Below are positions 44,688 through 55,879 of a DNA stretch of 64,000 nucleotides, one piece after another. A model generated the notes under the pieces. It ran no database searches and was not told the DNA's origin. It worked only from the letters and a program-made list of their open reading frames with translations. The stretch comes from Dactylorhiza incarnata (taxonomy: Eukaryota; Streptophyta; Magnoliopsida; Asparagales; Orchidaceae). The stretch is from contig JAWHQI010000064.1 in assembly GCA_033032865.1 (NCBI GenBank), positions 186,001-250,000 on the forward strand, written 5' to 3'. The translations under genes were made by a program, and so were the position numbers. The first letter of the stretch is position 1, and the number at the start of each line of letters is the position of its first letter.

Positions 44688-46528
44688 ATGGCTCCCAAAA
44701 TCAACTCAGGCTTCGACATTGACCTTGAGTCTTTCCAAGCAGCCGCAGAAAACTACAAGAGCATCATTGCTCTTTTTACTGCAGTAGGACTGGACAAGCT
44801 CATCTCCATTAGGTGCAAGCTCCTGGAATCAGAGCTCACAGAGCTAATAACTCATGTTCAGATATCTGAACAAGGAGAAATCCAGGGAACACTATATGAG
44901 ACAACTGTCTTAATCTCAGCAGAACATATTAGGGCCACCTTTGATCTTACATCAGTTATATCCTAATATCCTCTTTGTTCAAATGAAATAAGGAAAGAAA
45001 ATGAGCTTCTAAAAGAATGACTAAACAAGTCTTAATTATTCCTTTATTAGGTGATGAATCTATAGACCTCACACCTGATGAAATCAAGCATCTGCTAACC
45101 ATCATGAAGTTTTCAAGGGATAAACCAACCCATCTAAAGAAAATAGACTTTTCTGAGGAGTATAGACTACTAGCAGATATAGTAGGAAAGATACTACTAT
45201 GTAAGATATCTGCCCATGATGCAGTGCCCAAGCAGCAACTGAACATCATGGGGGCTCTTGTATTGAAGAAGAAAATAGACTGGGCCAGCTGTCTGCTCAA
45301 GATGATAGGCTCTAGATATTCTCACAAAGAGAATGCCTACATGAGGATTATGAGTCAAGTACTCTTCCACTCCTTCCCTGACCTCTGTAGGTCAAAAGGA
45401 ATTCCTATCCCTCCTGGAAAGAGGATGTCCATTGCCCTCTTCTCCAAATGGACTAGGCAAATCCCCAAGCCTGGTTCCATTCCTGAAAGGACTCCCTCTC
45501 CTCCTAACTCTCCTGCTCATCCATCTCCTCCTCCTTCTCCTCAAAGAGACAATTCTTCTCTACCACCATCATCCACTCAAATAGTCTCTACCACCCTCAC
45601 AACTCCTACTCTACCTACCTCTTCTCAAACACCTGCTCCTCAAACAGCAGTTTCTCCACCCCCTCCTCCTCTTACTTTCTCATCCTCTCCACCTCCTTTA
45701 TCACCCATACCTCATGTATCAACTAACTTCTCTCCAGCCTCATCACCACCTTCACCACTCTCTCCTCATCCCCAACCACAACATGAACCATCTGCATCCA
45801 CTGAAGCTCTCCTCACTCAGTGCATTGCATCAGCAGCTCAAACATTCCAAACAATGCTGGATGAGCACTGCTCCCAGATTCATTCCTCAATCCTACACAT
45901 GCACACCCAAATAGATAGGGTCGGTGCCTCTGTGCAAAGTCTGAAGAACTCTCTCTCTTCCTCAAGAGTTACCAAGTCTTTCTTAACCTCCTTGGCCAAG
46001 AAGGTCAAGAAGGGGGAGAAGCTAGATGAAGAGCAGCCCTCCAATCTTAAATCTCCCTCACACAAATCCCCTCCTTCAAAATCTGACAGTCTTGCACTGC
46101 TTAAGACAATTGGAAATGAGATAGTACCTGAGCTACACAATGATGAACAAACAATAGAGGTAATCAACATAGCAAGAGATGCTGCAAATCAAGTGGCACT
46201 ACTACAAGGGGAGGGAAGCAGAGCAGAAAATGAGGCTGAAAAGGAAGAAGGTGATAAAGAGCTGAATACTGCTATAAATCAAGAAGAAAATAAACCAGCA
46301 GCTGGAACTGAAAAAGGAAATGAAGCTGATGCTGGAAAAGAGAAAGAGCCAGATGCTGTGATGGCTGAAGAAGGGGCTCAGGAGTCAGGGGCAGGTGGAG
46401 CTGAGACTCAGGGGGAGCAAATGGCTGAGACCCAGGGGGAGCTGAGGGAGTCACCTGCTACTGGGAAAGAGCAATCCACAATAGTATTCAAGAGAAAAAG
46501 AAAGACTCCTCCTACCCCTCCTGAATAA
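44688..46528 (+). CDS. third ORF (env-position protein) of the Copia derivative, right arm
   Basis: Exon 1 is 44688-44955 and exon 2 is 45051-46528, 581 residues if spliced. Residues 1-90 (Ala-Pro-Lys-Ile-Asn-Ser-Gly-Phe-Asp-Ile-Asp) and about 100-235 form a conserved globular part resembling the putative plant transposon protein domain. 235-340 is Pro/Ser-rich. About 340-390 is basic and coiled. 390-560 is Glu/Ala-rich. The end has Phe-Lys-Arg-Lys-Arg-Lys, a possible nuclear signal. Function is unknown; its position before the polypurine tract is where SIRE-type elements carry an env-like ORF. The intron donor here is TT where the left arm has GT, so splicing is probably lost and translation would stop after exon 1. 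An internal ATG (45017) opens 503 codons without exon 1. Confidence 0.7.
44956..45050 (+). other. 95-bp intron with mutated donor, right arm
   Basis: Same length and position as the intron at 43588-43682. The donor reads CAG/TTATATCC in place of CAG/GTATATAC; the acceptor TTATTAG is intact. Confidence 0.75.
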
Positions 46529-46673
46529 TACTTGAAAACAATGCATCATATACTTTATGATTGGCCTGAACATGAAGTTTGCTTCTGATTGTGTGAAATC
46601 TTCATTATCTGTACAAATGCTTGGCTATGTTAATTATATGCTAAATACAATTTCTCTCTAAATAGGGTTAAGA

Positions 46674-46688
46674 CAAATAGGGGGAATT
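46674..46688 (+). other. polypurine tract of the palindromic element
   Basis: AAATAGGGGGAATT directly before the LTR start TGTTGGG at 46689. Confidence 0.75.
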
Positions 46689-48023
46689 TGTTGGGAAAAT
46701 GATTTCTCTTATCCCCTGAAAAAGAGTTAAATATGAATTCTAAGAAAGGAAAATCAAGGTTAAGTCAATATGCGTCGAATAGTATTCGACGCAACGTCGA
46801 AGTTGTATCGACGTTCCTTTCAGAATGAGTCGAAGTAGCTCCAAGCAGAATTCGACGTATCCTATGTCGACGTCGCTCTGACTTCTAGTCGACGTATCTT
46901 GAGAAGTCGACGCACCCTAGTCAACGCACCTTCCTTATTCTCCTCTCGACGCTCTGCCAGGATGAATTCGACGCCTACGTCGAATAGTAATCGACGCACA
47001 TCGATTTATATGATTAATTCAAAAAATCGCCAGATCTCTTTCCTTCTTTTATAGATCTGATTTATATGGAATCAATTTATTCTTTATAGCCGTTCTGAAT
47101 CATTCTTTCCTCTAATAGATTCTTGGCTAAATTGATTAAATCCTTTATGGACATTATTTGAAATCATATTGAATACTTTCCTTCTATGGATATAACTGTT
47201 ATGCAAATTTCTCTTTCTTTCTAATACTCTACCTGCTAATTGATTACTCTCCTATAGTGTTATTTTAATGAACAGAGCTATAAATAACTAAGGAGGTCGG
47301 CAGAGAAAAACAAGGAGGGATCCACCATTTTACTCATTGAAAAAGAGGAAAAGCTCCCAAGTGATAAAGAGAGAATTGAGAAATAGCCCTGCAGCAATAT
47401 TCAAGCATTCTTCTTCTCCTGCTTCTAAAGTCACTCTGCTGCAAATTCTGATAGCTCTCACATAAGAGGGAAAAGCTACAAATCTTCTTCTCTCTATAGA
47501 AGAAAGATTCAATTCACTTCTTGTGCTTCCAATCTTCTTGCTAGGAAGAAGATTCATTTTTGTCTTAAATACTTCTTTTTCCTTTTCTCATTTTCATACT
47601 CACATACTGTAAAAGAGTTTTTAGAATCACTCTTCAAAAAATTCAGTTGTACTGGTTCTAAGAGTCTCCTTTTCAAAAGACTCAGTTGGTTCTAAGAGTC
47701 TCCTTATCAAAAGACTCAGGATGGTTCTAAGAGTCTCCTTATCAAAAGACTCAGTGCAAGATAGTGAATTCCTACCAAGGGGGTAGAAGAGTGGACTACC
47801 CAAAGTTTGGGGAACCACTATATTTTCTTGTGTTGTGCTGTGATTTCTTTTCTTGCATTTACTTTCTTTATTTGTTTAATTCTTGTTGGTGTGTGTGGGA
47901 AGCTCTAATCTGTGATCATACACATATATATATATATTAACTTTGCACAAAATATTTTAAATCTCTATTCACCCCCCCCCCCCCCCTCTAGAGAATTCTA
48001 GTGAGGTTAACTGTGCACTTTCA
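46689..48023 (+). mobile_element. right (complete) LTR of the palindromic element
   Basis: TGTTGGGAAAATG ... GTGCACTTTCA, 1335 bp. U3 (46768-47005) has about a dozen TCGACG/CGTCGA words. TATAAATA is at 47279. GAGTCTCCTTATCAAAAGACTCAG repeats follow at 47650-47755, and a C run (47972-47987) sits close to the end as in other Copia LTRs here. Nearly identical to 40203-41031 where they overlap. Confidence 0.85.
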
Positions 48024-48336
48024 AATATATTGCGCCTTCGAGAAATATTTGAACCAGAATATATTGTGCCTTCGAGAATAATTCCTACGGGAATATATTA
48101 CGACTTCGAGAAATATTTGTACAGGAACATATTGTGCCTTCGAGAATAATTCCTGCAGAAATATATTGCGCCTTTAACAAATATTCGTACGGGAATATAT
48201 TGTGCCTCTGAGAAATATTCCTACCAAAATACAATCTGCCTTGAGAATATTCCTACACGAATATATTGTGCCTTTGAGAATTATTCCTATGGGAATATAT
48301 TGTGCCTCCGATAAATATTCCTATCGGAATATAATA
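48024..48336 (+). mobile_element. giant LTR E0, third segment (35-bp minisatellite)
   Basis: Reversed copies of the 35-bp minisatellite seen at 49128-49655, with GGAATATATTGTGCC and CGAGAATAATTCCTAC. It starts with the AATAT duplication of the palindromic element and ends in TAATA, the target of the giant element at 48337. Confidence 0.75.
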
Positions 48337-49127
48337 TGTAAGCCCCCCCACCCCCACCCCTTCAGGAATCAGCGATCCGACCAGGGAATCTTATTGCACA
48401 CCACCATTTATGCACAATGCCGAAGCGGACATGGGGGGGGGGGGGGGGGGGGGGGGGTGAAGGCACTTCCTTCTCCAACTCCTTTCTTTGATAACTCTGT
48501 TGTCACGCATAGGGGTGATGTTAAGCAAATGTCACTCACTGCACACCAACAGAGTAGGGAAACAATGTTCTAGTGAAAGACACCATTAATGAGTACACTT
48601 AATATCACTTAGCGGAAGACATGAATTATAGTGGAAGATTAATCATCAGAGAAACCCCTATATTCAAGACCTGTATGAGTAGCGTCATCCTCTCTGCTGT
48701 ATTAAAAACTCCAGTACCAATGCATATATATACCATGAGATAGGGCACAAAATAAGATGCGTCCTAACGAATATATACCTGAAGTAGTCTGCTTTGTGGC
48801 TTCCTCCACACTTGGGTGTTGTCTCTCACCCGCACCTGTCACCTGTGATAAGGACAAGTTATTAGAACCATGAACCAAATCCAATTCCTATTAGCATCAA
48901 GCATAGTATAAAATTTAAGGGAGGAAATATCTAGACTATTATTGGGTCATGGTAGTCTTCCTGCGACCACCGCCTACGTACTCCGTATCATCATGCATAC
49001 TCTCTCAGACCTATGTAGTTCTATTAGTTTCGAACAGGTTATCTTCCCAAACCATCCTTCATGCGGATTGCCTCATAGAATAACTCATTAGCCATCTGAT
49101 TTGCTCCCCAAGGCATAATTTATTCCT

Positions 49128-49655
49128 TTAGGAATAACTCTCGAAGGCACAATATATTCTCGGAGGCACCACATATTCTCTTAGGAATATTTCTCGGAGG
49201 CACAATATATTCCCGTAGGAATAACTCTTGAAGGCACAATATATTCCAGTAGGAATATTTCTCAGAGACACAATATATATTCCCGTGGGAATATTTCTTG
49301 GAGGCACAATATATTCCAGTAGGAATAACTCTCGAAGGCACAATATATTCTCGTAAGAATATTTCTCTGAGGCACAATATATTCCCATAGGAATAAGTCT
49401 TGAAGGCATAATATATTCCCGTAGGAATATTTCTCGGAGGCACAAGGTATTCTCTTAGGAATATTTCTCGGAGGCCCAATATATTTCCGTAGGAATATTC
49501 TCGTAGGCACAATATATTCCTGTAGGAATAATTCTCAAAGGCACAATATATTCCCGTAGGAATAATTCTCAAAGGCATAAAATATTCCCGTAGGAATAAT
49601 TCTCCAAGGCACAATATATTCATGTAGGAATAATTCTCGAAGGCACAATATATTC
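49128..49655. repeat. 35-bp minisatellite, left giant LTR
   Basis: Units of 34-36 bp close to TCTCGGAGGCACAATATATT plus CCCGTAGGAATA. Each has the hairpin ATATTCC-CGTA-GGAATAT. Frames of 82-167 codons on the minus strand (Arg-Glu-Tyr-Ile-Val-Pro repeats) are by-products. Confidence 0.85.
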
Positions 49656-49664
49656 CCGTTAAAT

Positions 49665-50310
49665 CTAAACTACATTCACTACTGAAATAAAAACCAAGAC
49701 ATCGATCTGTCCGCTCTGCTCCAAGAGCGGCGGCCAGTTTAACACTATTTTGGGTTGACCTTGCAGGAATGTCCCATCTTCATGTCAACTCTAAATTATA
49801 GAAAATAATGAAATAAAAACCAAGACATCGATCTGTCAGCTCTACTCCAAAAGCGGCGGCCAGTTCAACAATATTTAGGGTTGACCCCGAAGGAATGTCT
49901 CATCTTCATGTTAACTCTAAATTACAGGTAATAATGAAATAAATACCAAGACATCGATCTGTCCGCTCTGCTCTAAGAGCAACAGCCAGTTTGACACTAT
50001 TTAGGGTTGACCCTGAAGGAACGTCTCACCTTCACGTCAACTCTAAATTACAGATAATAATGAAATAAAAGCCAAAACATCGATCTGTCTGCTCTGCTCC
50101 AAGAGCGGCGGGCAATTCAACATTATTTAGGGATGACCCTGAAGGAACATACCATCTTCACGTCGACTCTAAATTACAGACAATAATGAAATAAAAGCCA
50201 AAACATCGATCTGCCCGCTCTACTCTAAGAGAGCGGCTAGTTCAGCACTATTTAGGGTTGACCCTGAAGGAACGTCCCATCCCCACGTCAACTCTAAATT
50301 ATAGGCATTA
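49665..50310. repeat. 125-bp satellite, left giant LTR
   Basis: Five monomers marked by ACATCGATCTG at about 49698, 49823, 49949, 50076 and 50200. Each carries CCGCTCT-GCTCCA-AGAGCGG or a variant and ends with TTTAGGGTTGACCCTGAAGG. Confidence 0.85.
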
Positions 50311-50454
50311 AAAGGGCAATAACTAAAACCGAAATAGAGTGCAGTAACCAAAATACTGAACTGGAAAGCTGTAATTGAAATACTGAAATGAAGTGTCATA
50401 ATCGAAATACTGAATAAGAAGCGATTCAAATTCCTATAACTGTAATTCCTTCTT

Positions 50455-50650
50455 CGTTCCAAGGCGGCAAGCTCAATTCTCCTCTCCATTCCAAGGAGGC
50501 ATCTCCATTTTAAAGAGGCATCTCCGTTCCAAGGCGGCAGGCTCAATTCTCCTCTCCATTCTGAGGAGGCAACTCCATTTTAAGGAGGCATCTCCGTTCC
50601 AAGTAGCCATCTCCGTTCCAAGGAGGCATCTCTGTTCCAAGGAGGCATAT
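50455..50650. repeat. 20-bp repeats AGGAGGCATCTCCGTTCCA, left giant LTR
   Basis: About eight degenerate units of AAGGAGGCATCTCCGTTCC, some expanded by GGCAAGCTCAATTCTCCTCT. Confidence 0.8.
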
Positions 50651-51759
50651 TCTATATTCGTCGTGACTGAATTAACATTAAGATGAATTTCGAGGTCCGC
50701 CGGGTTTCTTATCTTTCGAACCCGATTACCACTTAAGTTTTCCCTTCCTTATCTTGAATTACCAAATTATAATCCTCTTTAAAGATTGGTGGTTTGTCCG
50801 TGCTCCAATTTCATTAAATTAGCTACGAAGGCTTTACATTTAATAATTCATTAAAATACCTGATACGACCAAATTTCATGAAATTAAAACCATATACTAT
50901 GGTTACCATAAGTGGATCCCCATAAACTTCTCACATCATATTGAGTTCAGTATCATCCTCTAATATGTTAGTTAGCCACATTTCACCCTCGATTACACCC
51001 CTAAAGAAATACCAGATTGAGTCAAAAGTCTTTAACTTTTATAGAGGATTTAACATGACCTCCACTTATTTCCTCACAAAAATCTCACACATGTTGATTA
51101 AAAGAAGATCTTCTGATATTTTAAAAATCAGAGTTTATGTCCTATTTTAAATCATTAAAATAGTAAACTAAATCCAAAAATGATTGGTCTTTTACAGAGA
51201 GCCTATCATGCCCTTATAATGCTACCGTAAATTTTTTTAGGCCCTTTTGAGATCTTACATAGCCCTTGATAATTCATCTAGGCTCCCATAACTGCTAAAT
51301 AAATTCCCAAATATAGCAGAAATACTTTAAAAATCCCCAAACTTTTTAGAGGGTGTGAATAAGCCCCTCATACTTCCCATAATATTTGGAGGCATTTTGA
51401 ATGAGAAGGTAATTCTCTATTAATTTAAAATAGAGGTTTTAATTATCTAGAAATAGTAAACTTTTTCCAAAAATTCCTAAATAATTATAGTGGGTGTTAA
51501 ACAGTCCTATAGAGGTTCCCTAATTATCTCAGAATTTTTTATCCATTCTCAAGCCCCCTGCTTATTCAAAAATAGACATTTTACCCCACATTTCAAATAT
51601 TAAAAATATATACTAATCTCAAAAAATTCTCAAAACGTTTTTGGAGGTAGGTCTTATCAGTAGTTACAACTTCCATGTTTGAAGTTTTCTTGTTTGAGCT
51701 CTGGTTTGGGGTTAAAAAAACATATTTGCTATATGCAACCCAAAAAACACAGGTATTCG
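50651..51759. other. AT-rich single-copy part of the left giant LTR, no gene seen
   Basis: Present also at 58116-59219 and, reversed and partial, at 14110-14440. No coding frame is conserved between the copies. Confidence 0.6.
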
Positions 51760-52196
51760 ACATCTGCCTGGCTGAGATCGAGCCAGACAGGGACTATCCC
51801 ATGGCTCCACAATGGATTCGATGACGATCTGCTATGGGCCAATCATTGTGTTGCAGTTTTTAAGGTATCCGATGACGCCAGGCTGGAGTTGTTATGGGCT
51901 GACAGCTTACGGGCACCGCCAGAGCTCACTTTCCGGCGGTGCCTCCGCCTTCTTCATTCCTGAGGAGGGTTCCAATCCTTCTTCGGACATCTGCATCTCC
52001 CTTAGAAGGTCAAGAGCCAGGGGAATCCCCTTCATGCGTGCCTGGCATGCAAGGTGGCGGAAGAGGTGGTGGGGCTCAGGATCTCTCCTCCTCCCTCTCC
52101 AGCGCCGGCAGATGCGCATGGTGGCAGGTATGGTTTCCAATATAGTAGGGAAGGGCTCCTGGAGGAGGTCCTTCTTTGTTGAAGCCTTGGGATGCC

Positions 52197-52204
52197 ATAT
52201 ATAG
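52197..52204 (+). promoter_or_regulatory. possible TATA box in the giant LTR
   Basis: GCCATATATAGGGTGG is followed by a CT-rich stretch about 25 bases on (CCTCCTCCCTCTCCTCTCTC), the form of a plant core promoter. It is conserved at 59816-59823 in the right copy. It points right, against the orientation inferred from the primer site, so one of the two signals is misleading or there is antisense transcription. Confidence 0.4.
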
Positions 52205-52719
52205 GGTGGTCGAGAGCCCTCCTCCCTCTCCTCTCTCTTTGTTAGGCTTGAATCGGGGTTGGGTTGTCGGCCAACTAGGGTAGGAAGGAGCAATTGTCAG
52301 TCATCCATTAAAGAGGTGTACTTGGTGGGTTATGGTAATTGGGTTGGGATTAGCCTTGGGTCCAAGCCTTAAAATACCTTCTCCCTTCCTTTAGGGTTGG
52401 GCTGCCTCATGGCTTAATCCATTGGCCTTGAGATTAATGCAAGGTGGTTGATCCACCAATCTTGGGTGAGCATGAGGATTGTGGATTTTGTTGAGTGGGG
52501 ATGAGTCGGGAGGGTTTAAATTTTATGAAAACTACTCTTTTGAGGAGGGTTGACCAAGGTCAGCCCTGAGTGGGTTCCCCATGTGGGTCAAAGTCATTAT
52601 GAGTCATAGTCTGAGGGTTGAGTCATCATTGATGTGATGGGGTTGAAATCCAGCGTTCTCGTATCTCGAGATCTCGTATAATTTTACGAGCATTTAATTT
52701 TATTTACTTGACCAAACAG

Positions 52720-53640
52720 CGTTGGAATTGAGCGAAACGAATTCAATTGTACTTGTATGGTCCATAAGAGTCTAATGTAACTGACAGAATTCGATTCGGA
52801 GAACGTTTGCTCGATATTTTAAAATGGCGTTGTTGTGACGCTCGATGTTACTCAAAATAGTCCTTTTCTCCAAATGACCTTGGATTAGAATGAAATGAGT
52901 GTTATTGCACTCGTATCAACCATACGATTCTAACGCAACTGACGAAAGTTGAATTGGAGCCAGTATGCTCATTAAACTAAAATAGCGTCGGCGTGACGCG
53001 CTACGGTACTCAAAATGGTCACTTTCACCAAATGACCAAGGATTGGAACGAAATGAGTTTAGTTGCACTCGTATCGACCATATGAGTCTAATGCAACTAA
53101 CGGAAGTCAATTTGGAGCACGGATGCTCATTAACAAAAATAGCATCATCGTGACGCGCTAAGCTACTCAAAATGGTCACTTTCACCAAATGACCTCGGAT
53201 TGGAACAGAACGAGTTTTGTTGCACTCGTATTGACCATGCGAGTCTAACGCAACTGACGGAAGTCGATTCATAAGATGTATGTTCAATAAACTAAAATAG
53301 TGTCGCTATGACGCGCTATGGTACTCAAAGTGGTCACTTTCACCAAATGACATTAGATTGGAATGAAACAAGTTTTGTTGCACTCGTATCGACCATACGA
53401 GTCTAACACAACTGACAAAAGTTGATTCGGGGCACCTATGCTCATTAAACTAAAATAGCGTCGTTGTGACGCGCTATGGTACTCAAAATTGTCACTTTCA
53501 CCAAATAACCTCGGATTGGAACGAAATGAGTTCCGTTGCACTCGTATTGACCATACGAGTCTAACGCAACTGACCGAAGTCAATTTGGAGCACGTATGTT
53601 AATTATACTACTTCAGCATTATGGCGAATCACAATACCAC
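52720..53640. repeat. 158-bp satellite, left giant LTR
   Basis: Six monomers marked by the hairpin at about 52751, 52907, 53068, 53225, 53383 and 53541 (spacing 156-161 bp). Consensus hairpin is CTCGTAT-CGACC-ATACGAG, followed by TCTAACGCAACTGACGGAAG. Minus-strand frames of 76 and 123 codons are by-products. Confidence 0.88.
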
Positions 53641-54403
53641 CCAAAACAGTCATTTCTCTAAATGACCATCATTTTTGGGTGGAGGTCGGGTCGTGGTTTT
53701 CTATGACCCGGCCTAAGCTCCTCCAAGGGTTCAATTGAACCGGTTAGACCCCTTTTTAAAGTTGGGATGTTACAAACCAATACAAAAAAGAATATTTTTT
53801 GTCCCTGAAAATGCGAGTGGGTCATGGGGTTTTCAAACAGAACCTATTGTAGACAACTATAAGTGTCGAACGGTCCCAAAATTTTAAGGGTTTATAGATT
53901 TGGCTTTACCTAATGAGCTGTGTTGATGGCTTCCGTTGTGTAATATAATAAGTAGCTTAAATGGAACAGAAGATAGCTTTATCGTAGTTATGCTTATTCT
54001 GCAGTAGCTCTGATATATATTGTTGGCAGAAACATTTTGGGCGGACAAGTTGTATGCATCATGAATTCCAAGCTTAGATAGTTATACTGAGAAAGTAATT
54101 CTAGAATAATCGAAACCTACCAAGGTTTTCACATATGAACCGCAAAATTTTATGAGTTATATCGTGAAGGTAAGCAGTATCAACCCATTAACATATAACC
54201 AACTCCTATACTAAGGTTGTATGTTAGTGGGACAGATAAAAGTTATAATTTACATGAGCATTGTACAACTCATGAGCATATAACCAACTTCAATTCAAAG
54301 GTTATAAGTAGTTAATGATACATGCAAATATGTATGTTTCGATGCAAATGATGCTTATGCAAGCCATGCACAACAAGTTCTCATGACTCGTCACAACTTC
54401 CTG

Positions 54404-55075
54404 TGTCGACATAGTTTGACCGCTTCGTTTCCAACAGGGTAGCAGACCCCGCAAGCCTCACCGATGTGGTCGTCGGTGATAGTGGCCAGTCCTACCACTT
54501 CTGGGTGTGGACATACCACACTACCCAGGCCCCAACATACAACCATGTGTACTCCTGGATGTGAGCAACATCCAATAATTATGAAATCCGGCTGACTAGC
54601 GGAGGGACCCTTCAGGGAAATAATAAATAACCTCCTGGGGTTCATACATTCCCTAGTTCCCCATAATTCATCAACCTTTCCATGTCGGTATGAATGGTCC
54701 ATGGGTATGACTGACCTGCCACAGCAATCACGTACAAAATTTTACCAATTCCTATGTCGACATAGTTTGACCGCTTGTCTTCCAGCAGGGTAGCAAACCC
54801 CGCGGGCCTCACTAAAGTGGCCGTCGGTGACAATGGATGGTCCTGCCACTTCTGGGTGTGGACGTACTGCACTACCCAGGCCCTAATTTACAGCCATGTG
54901 TACACCTGGGCGTAGGAGACGTCCGACAATAACTGAATTTGGTCAACCAGCAATTGGACCCAGTGGGCATATAAGACACAACTGAGCTCCCGGGGTGCAC
55001 ATCTCCCTGTCGCCTAGAGTCGTCAACCTTCCTGTACTGATACGTTTGGTCTACAAGCATGACCGACCCTGCCAC
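54404..55075. repeat. 352-bp direct repeat, two copies
   Basis: GTCGACATAGTTTGACCGCTT opens both copies (54404 and 54756). Both contain CCACTTCTGGGTGTGGAC and end near GGTCNATGGGTATGACTGACC. The 103-codon minus frame in it is not shared intact by the second copy. Confidence 0.8.
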
Positions 55076-55829
55076 TTTTCCACCGCAAGCAGTTTACAAT
55101 AAAAGTAATGAATAAAACCGGTAACTGGCACCTTTGGGTCCGCAGTGGCTTGTCCTACTTAACGAGGCATTCTGACTGGCCGAGTATGCAGATATCACAA
55201 GTCCCATTGAAGTTAATCTTGCACCTTAGGTTGGGGTGCACATGATAATCTTAATATAAAGATTTTCCTGCTTTCACTTGAGTTTTTCTAGATTTGCCAA
55301 AAAAAAATTACTTCAAATCTAGCTCATTACCTTGATAATTATTCAGAATTATTGAGAATATCAATATTTCCACCATAGTTCTTTATGATTGCATGATTTT
55401 ATTTTAAACATGTCATATTGATAAATGTTATGTCAAATCAAAACACACTTCACTATACCCTCATCTTGGCTCTGACCATATTTGCAATCATTAATGTAAT
55501 TCTCAATCTGCGCACAAAATTCCATTTAATTAGCTTACCTCAAATGGAATTTAGAAAATGAGAATTTAATCCAAATAAAACAAAGAGGCTTACACCCGGG
55601 GTTCAATGTTTGAAGTGGTCATTTGTAGGGTTTAATGAAAGTATTTTATGGGAAAGTGATAAATCATATGAAAATCTACATATATATATATATGCCAAGT
55701 TTGTTGTCAACTTTTACCTTTAAGGTTCACCACCACTTCTGCTGTAGTGGTTCGTCCCAAACCATGCTACAACGATTAGCAGAGGAAGAGGTGTTTCTGT
55801 GATCACTATTGGTCGAAAAGATTGGTTGC

Positions 55830-55840
55830 GCTCTGATCCA
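55830..55840 (-). other. candidate primer-binding site of the giant-LTR element
   Basis: GCTCTGATCCA, two bases from the LTR at 55843. The minus strand reads TGGATCAGAGC, against TGGTATCAGAGC for the initiator tRNA-Met (one base missing). It is the main evidence for orientation. Confidence 0.5.
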
Positions 55841-55848
55841 TTTGTAAG

Positions 55849-55879
<31 letters not shown>

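Larger units (their letters stand above)
41251..47800. repeat. 6.5-kb inverted repeat with 23-bp spacer
   Basis: Arms 41251-44307 and 44331-47800. Near the centre CCTAAAG at 44301 is followed, after 23 bases, by CTTTAGG at 44331, and the arms match almost perfectly for the first 85 bases. Further out they differ by scattered substitutions and by a deletion of roughly 0.4 kb in the left arm (between the codons for Lys-Ser-Pro-Pro-Ser and Lys-Arg-Lys-Arg-Lys). Confidence 0.85.
40203..48023 (+). mobile_element. palindromic Copia derivative with perfect TSD
   Basis: Outer ends are TGTTGGGAAAATG and GTGCACTTTCA, the two ends of one LTR type. They are flanked by AATAT (40198-40202 and 48024-48028), and the empty site restores the minisatellite unit. 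Inside, a plus-strand LTR start (40203-41031) folds back at about 41045. A minus-strand LTR (41251-42362), reversed polypurine tract and minus-strand third ORF run to a 23-bp spacer at 44308-44330. From there the same parts repeat in plus orientation and end with a full LTR (46689-48023). No gag or pol is present. Confidence 0.85.
48337..53774 (-). mobile_element. giant LTR, left copy
   Basis: 5438 bp. In plus order: G/C homopolymer zone, 48360-49110 unique part, 35-bp minisatellite, 125-bp satellite, 20-bp repeats, AT-rich unique part (50690-51720), GC-rich block with TATA (51760-52230), 158-bp satellite, terminal GGGATGTTACA. By eye roughly 5-10% of positions differ from the right copy, so the insertion is not recent. 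Confidence 0.65.
53775..55842 (-). other. interior of the giant-LTR element, non-coding
   Basis: 2068 bp with no gag or pol motif. The main feature is the direct repeat at 54404-55075. Next to the left LTR I see no convincing polypurine tract (minus strand TTTTTTGTATTGGTT), which weakens the retroelement reading. Confidence 0.55.

Noticed and set aside
49128..50310. CRISPR-like regular repeats
   Set aside because: Monomers are head-to-tail without unique spacers, in a plant nuclear context; they are minisatellite and satellite arrays.
52916..53583. Minus-strand frames of 76 and 123 codons with internal protein repeats
   Set aside because: Direct translation of the 158-bp satellite; the frame does not persist through the array or between copies.
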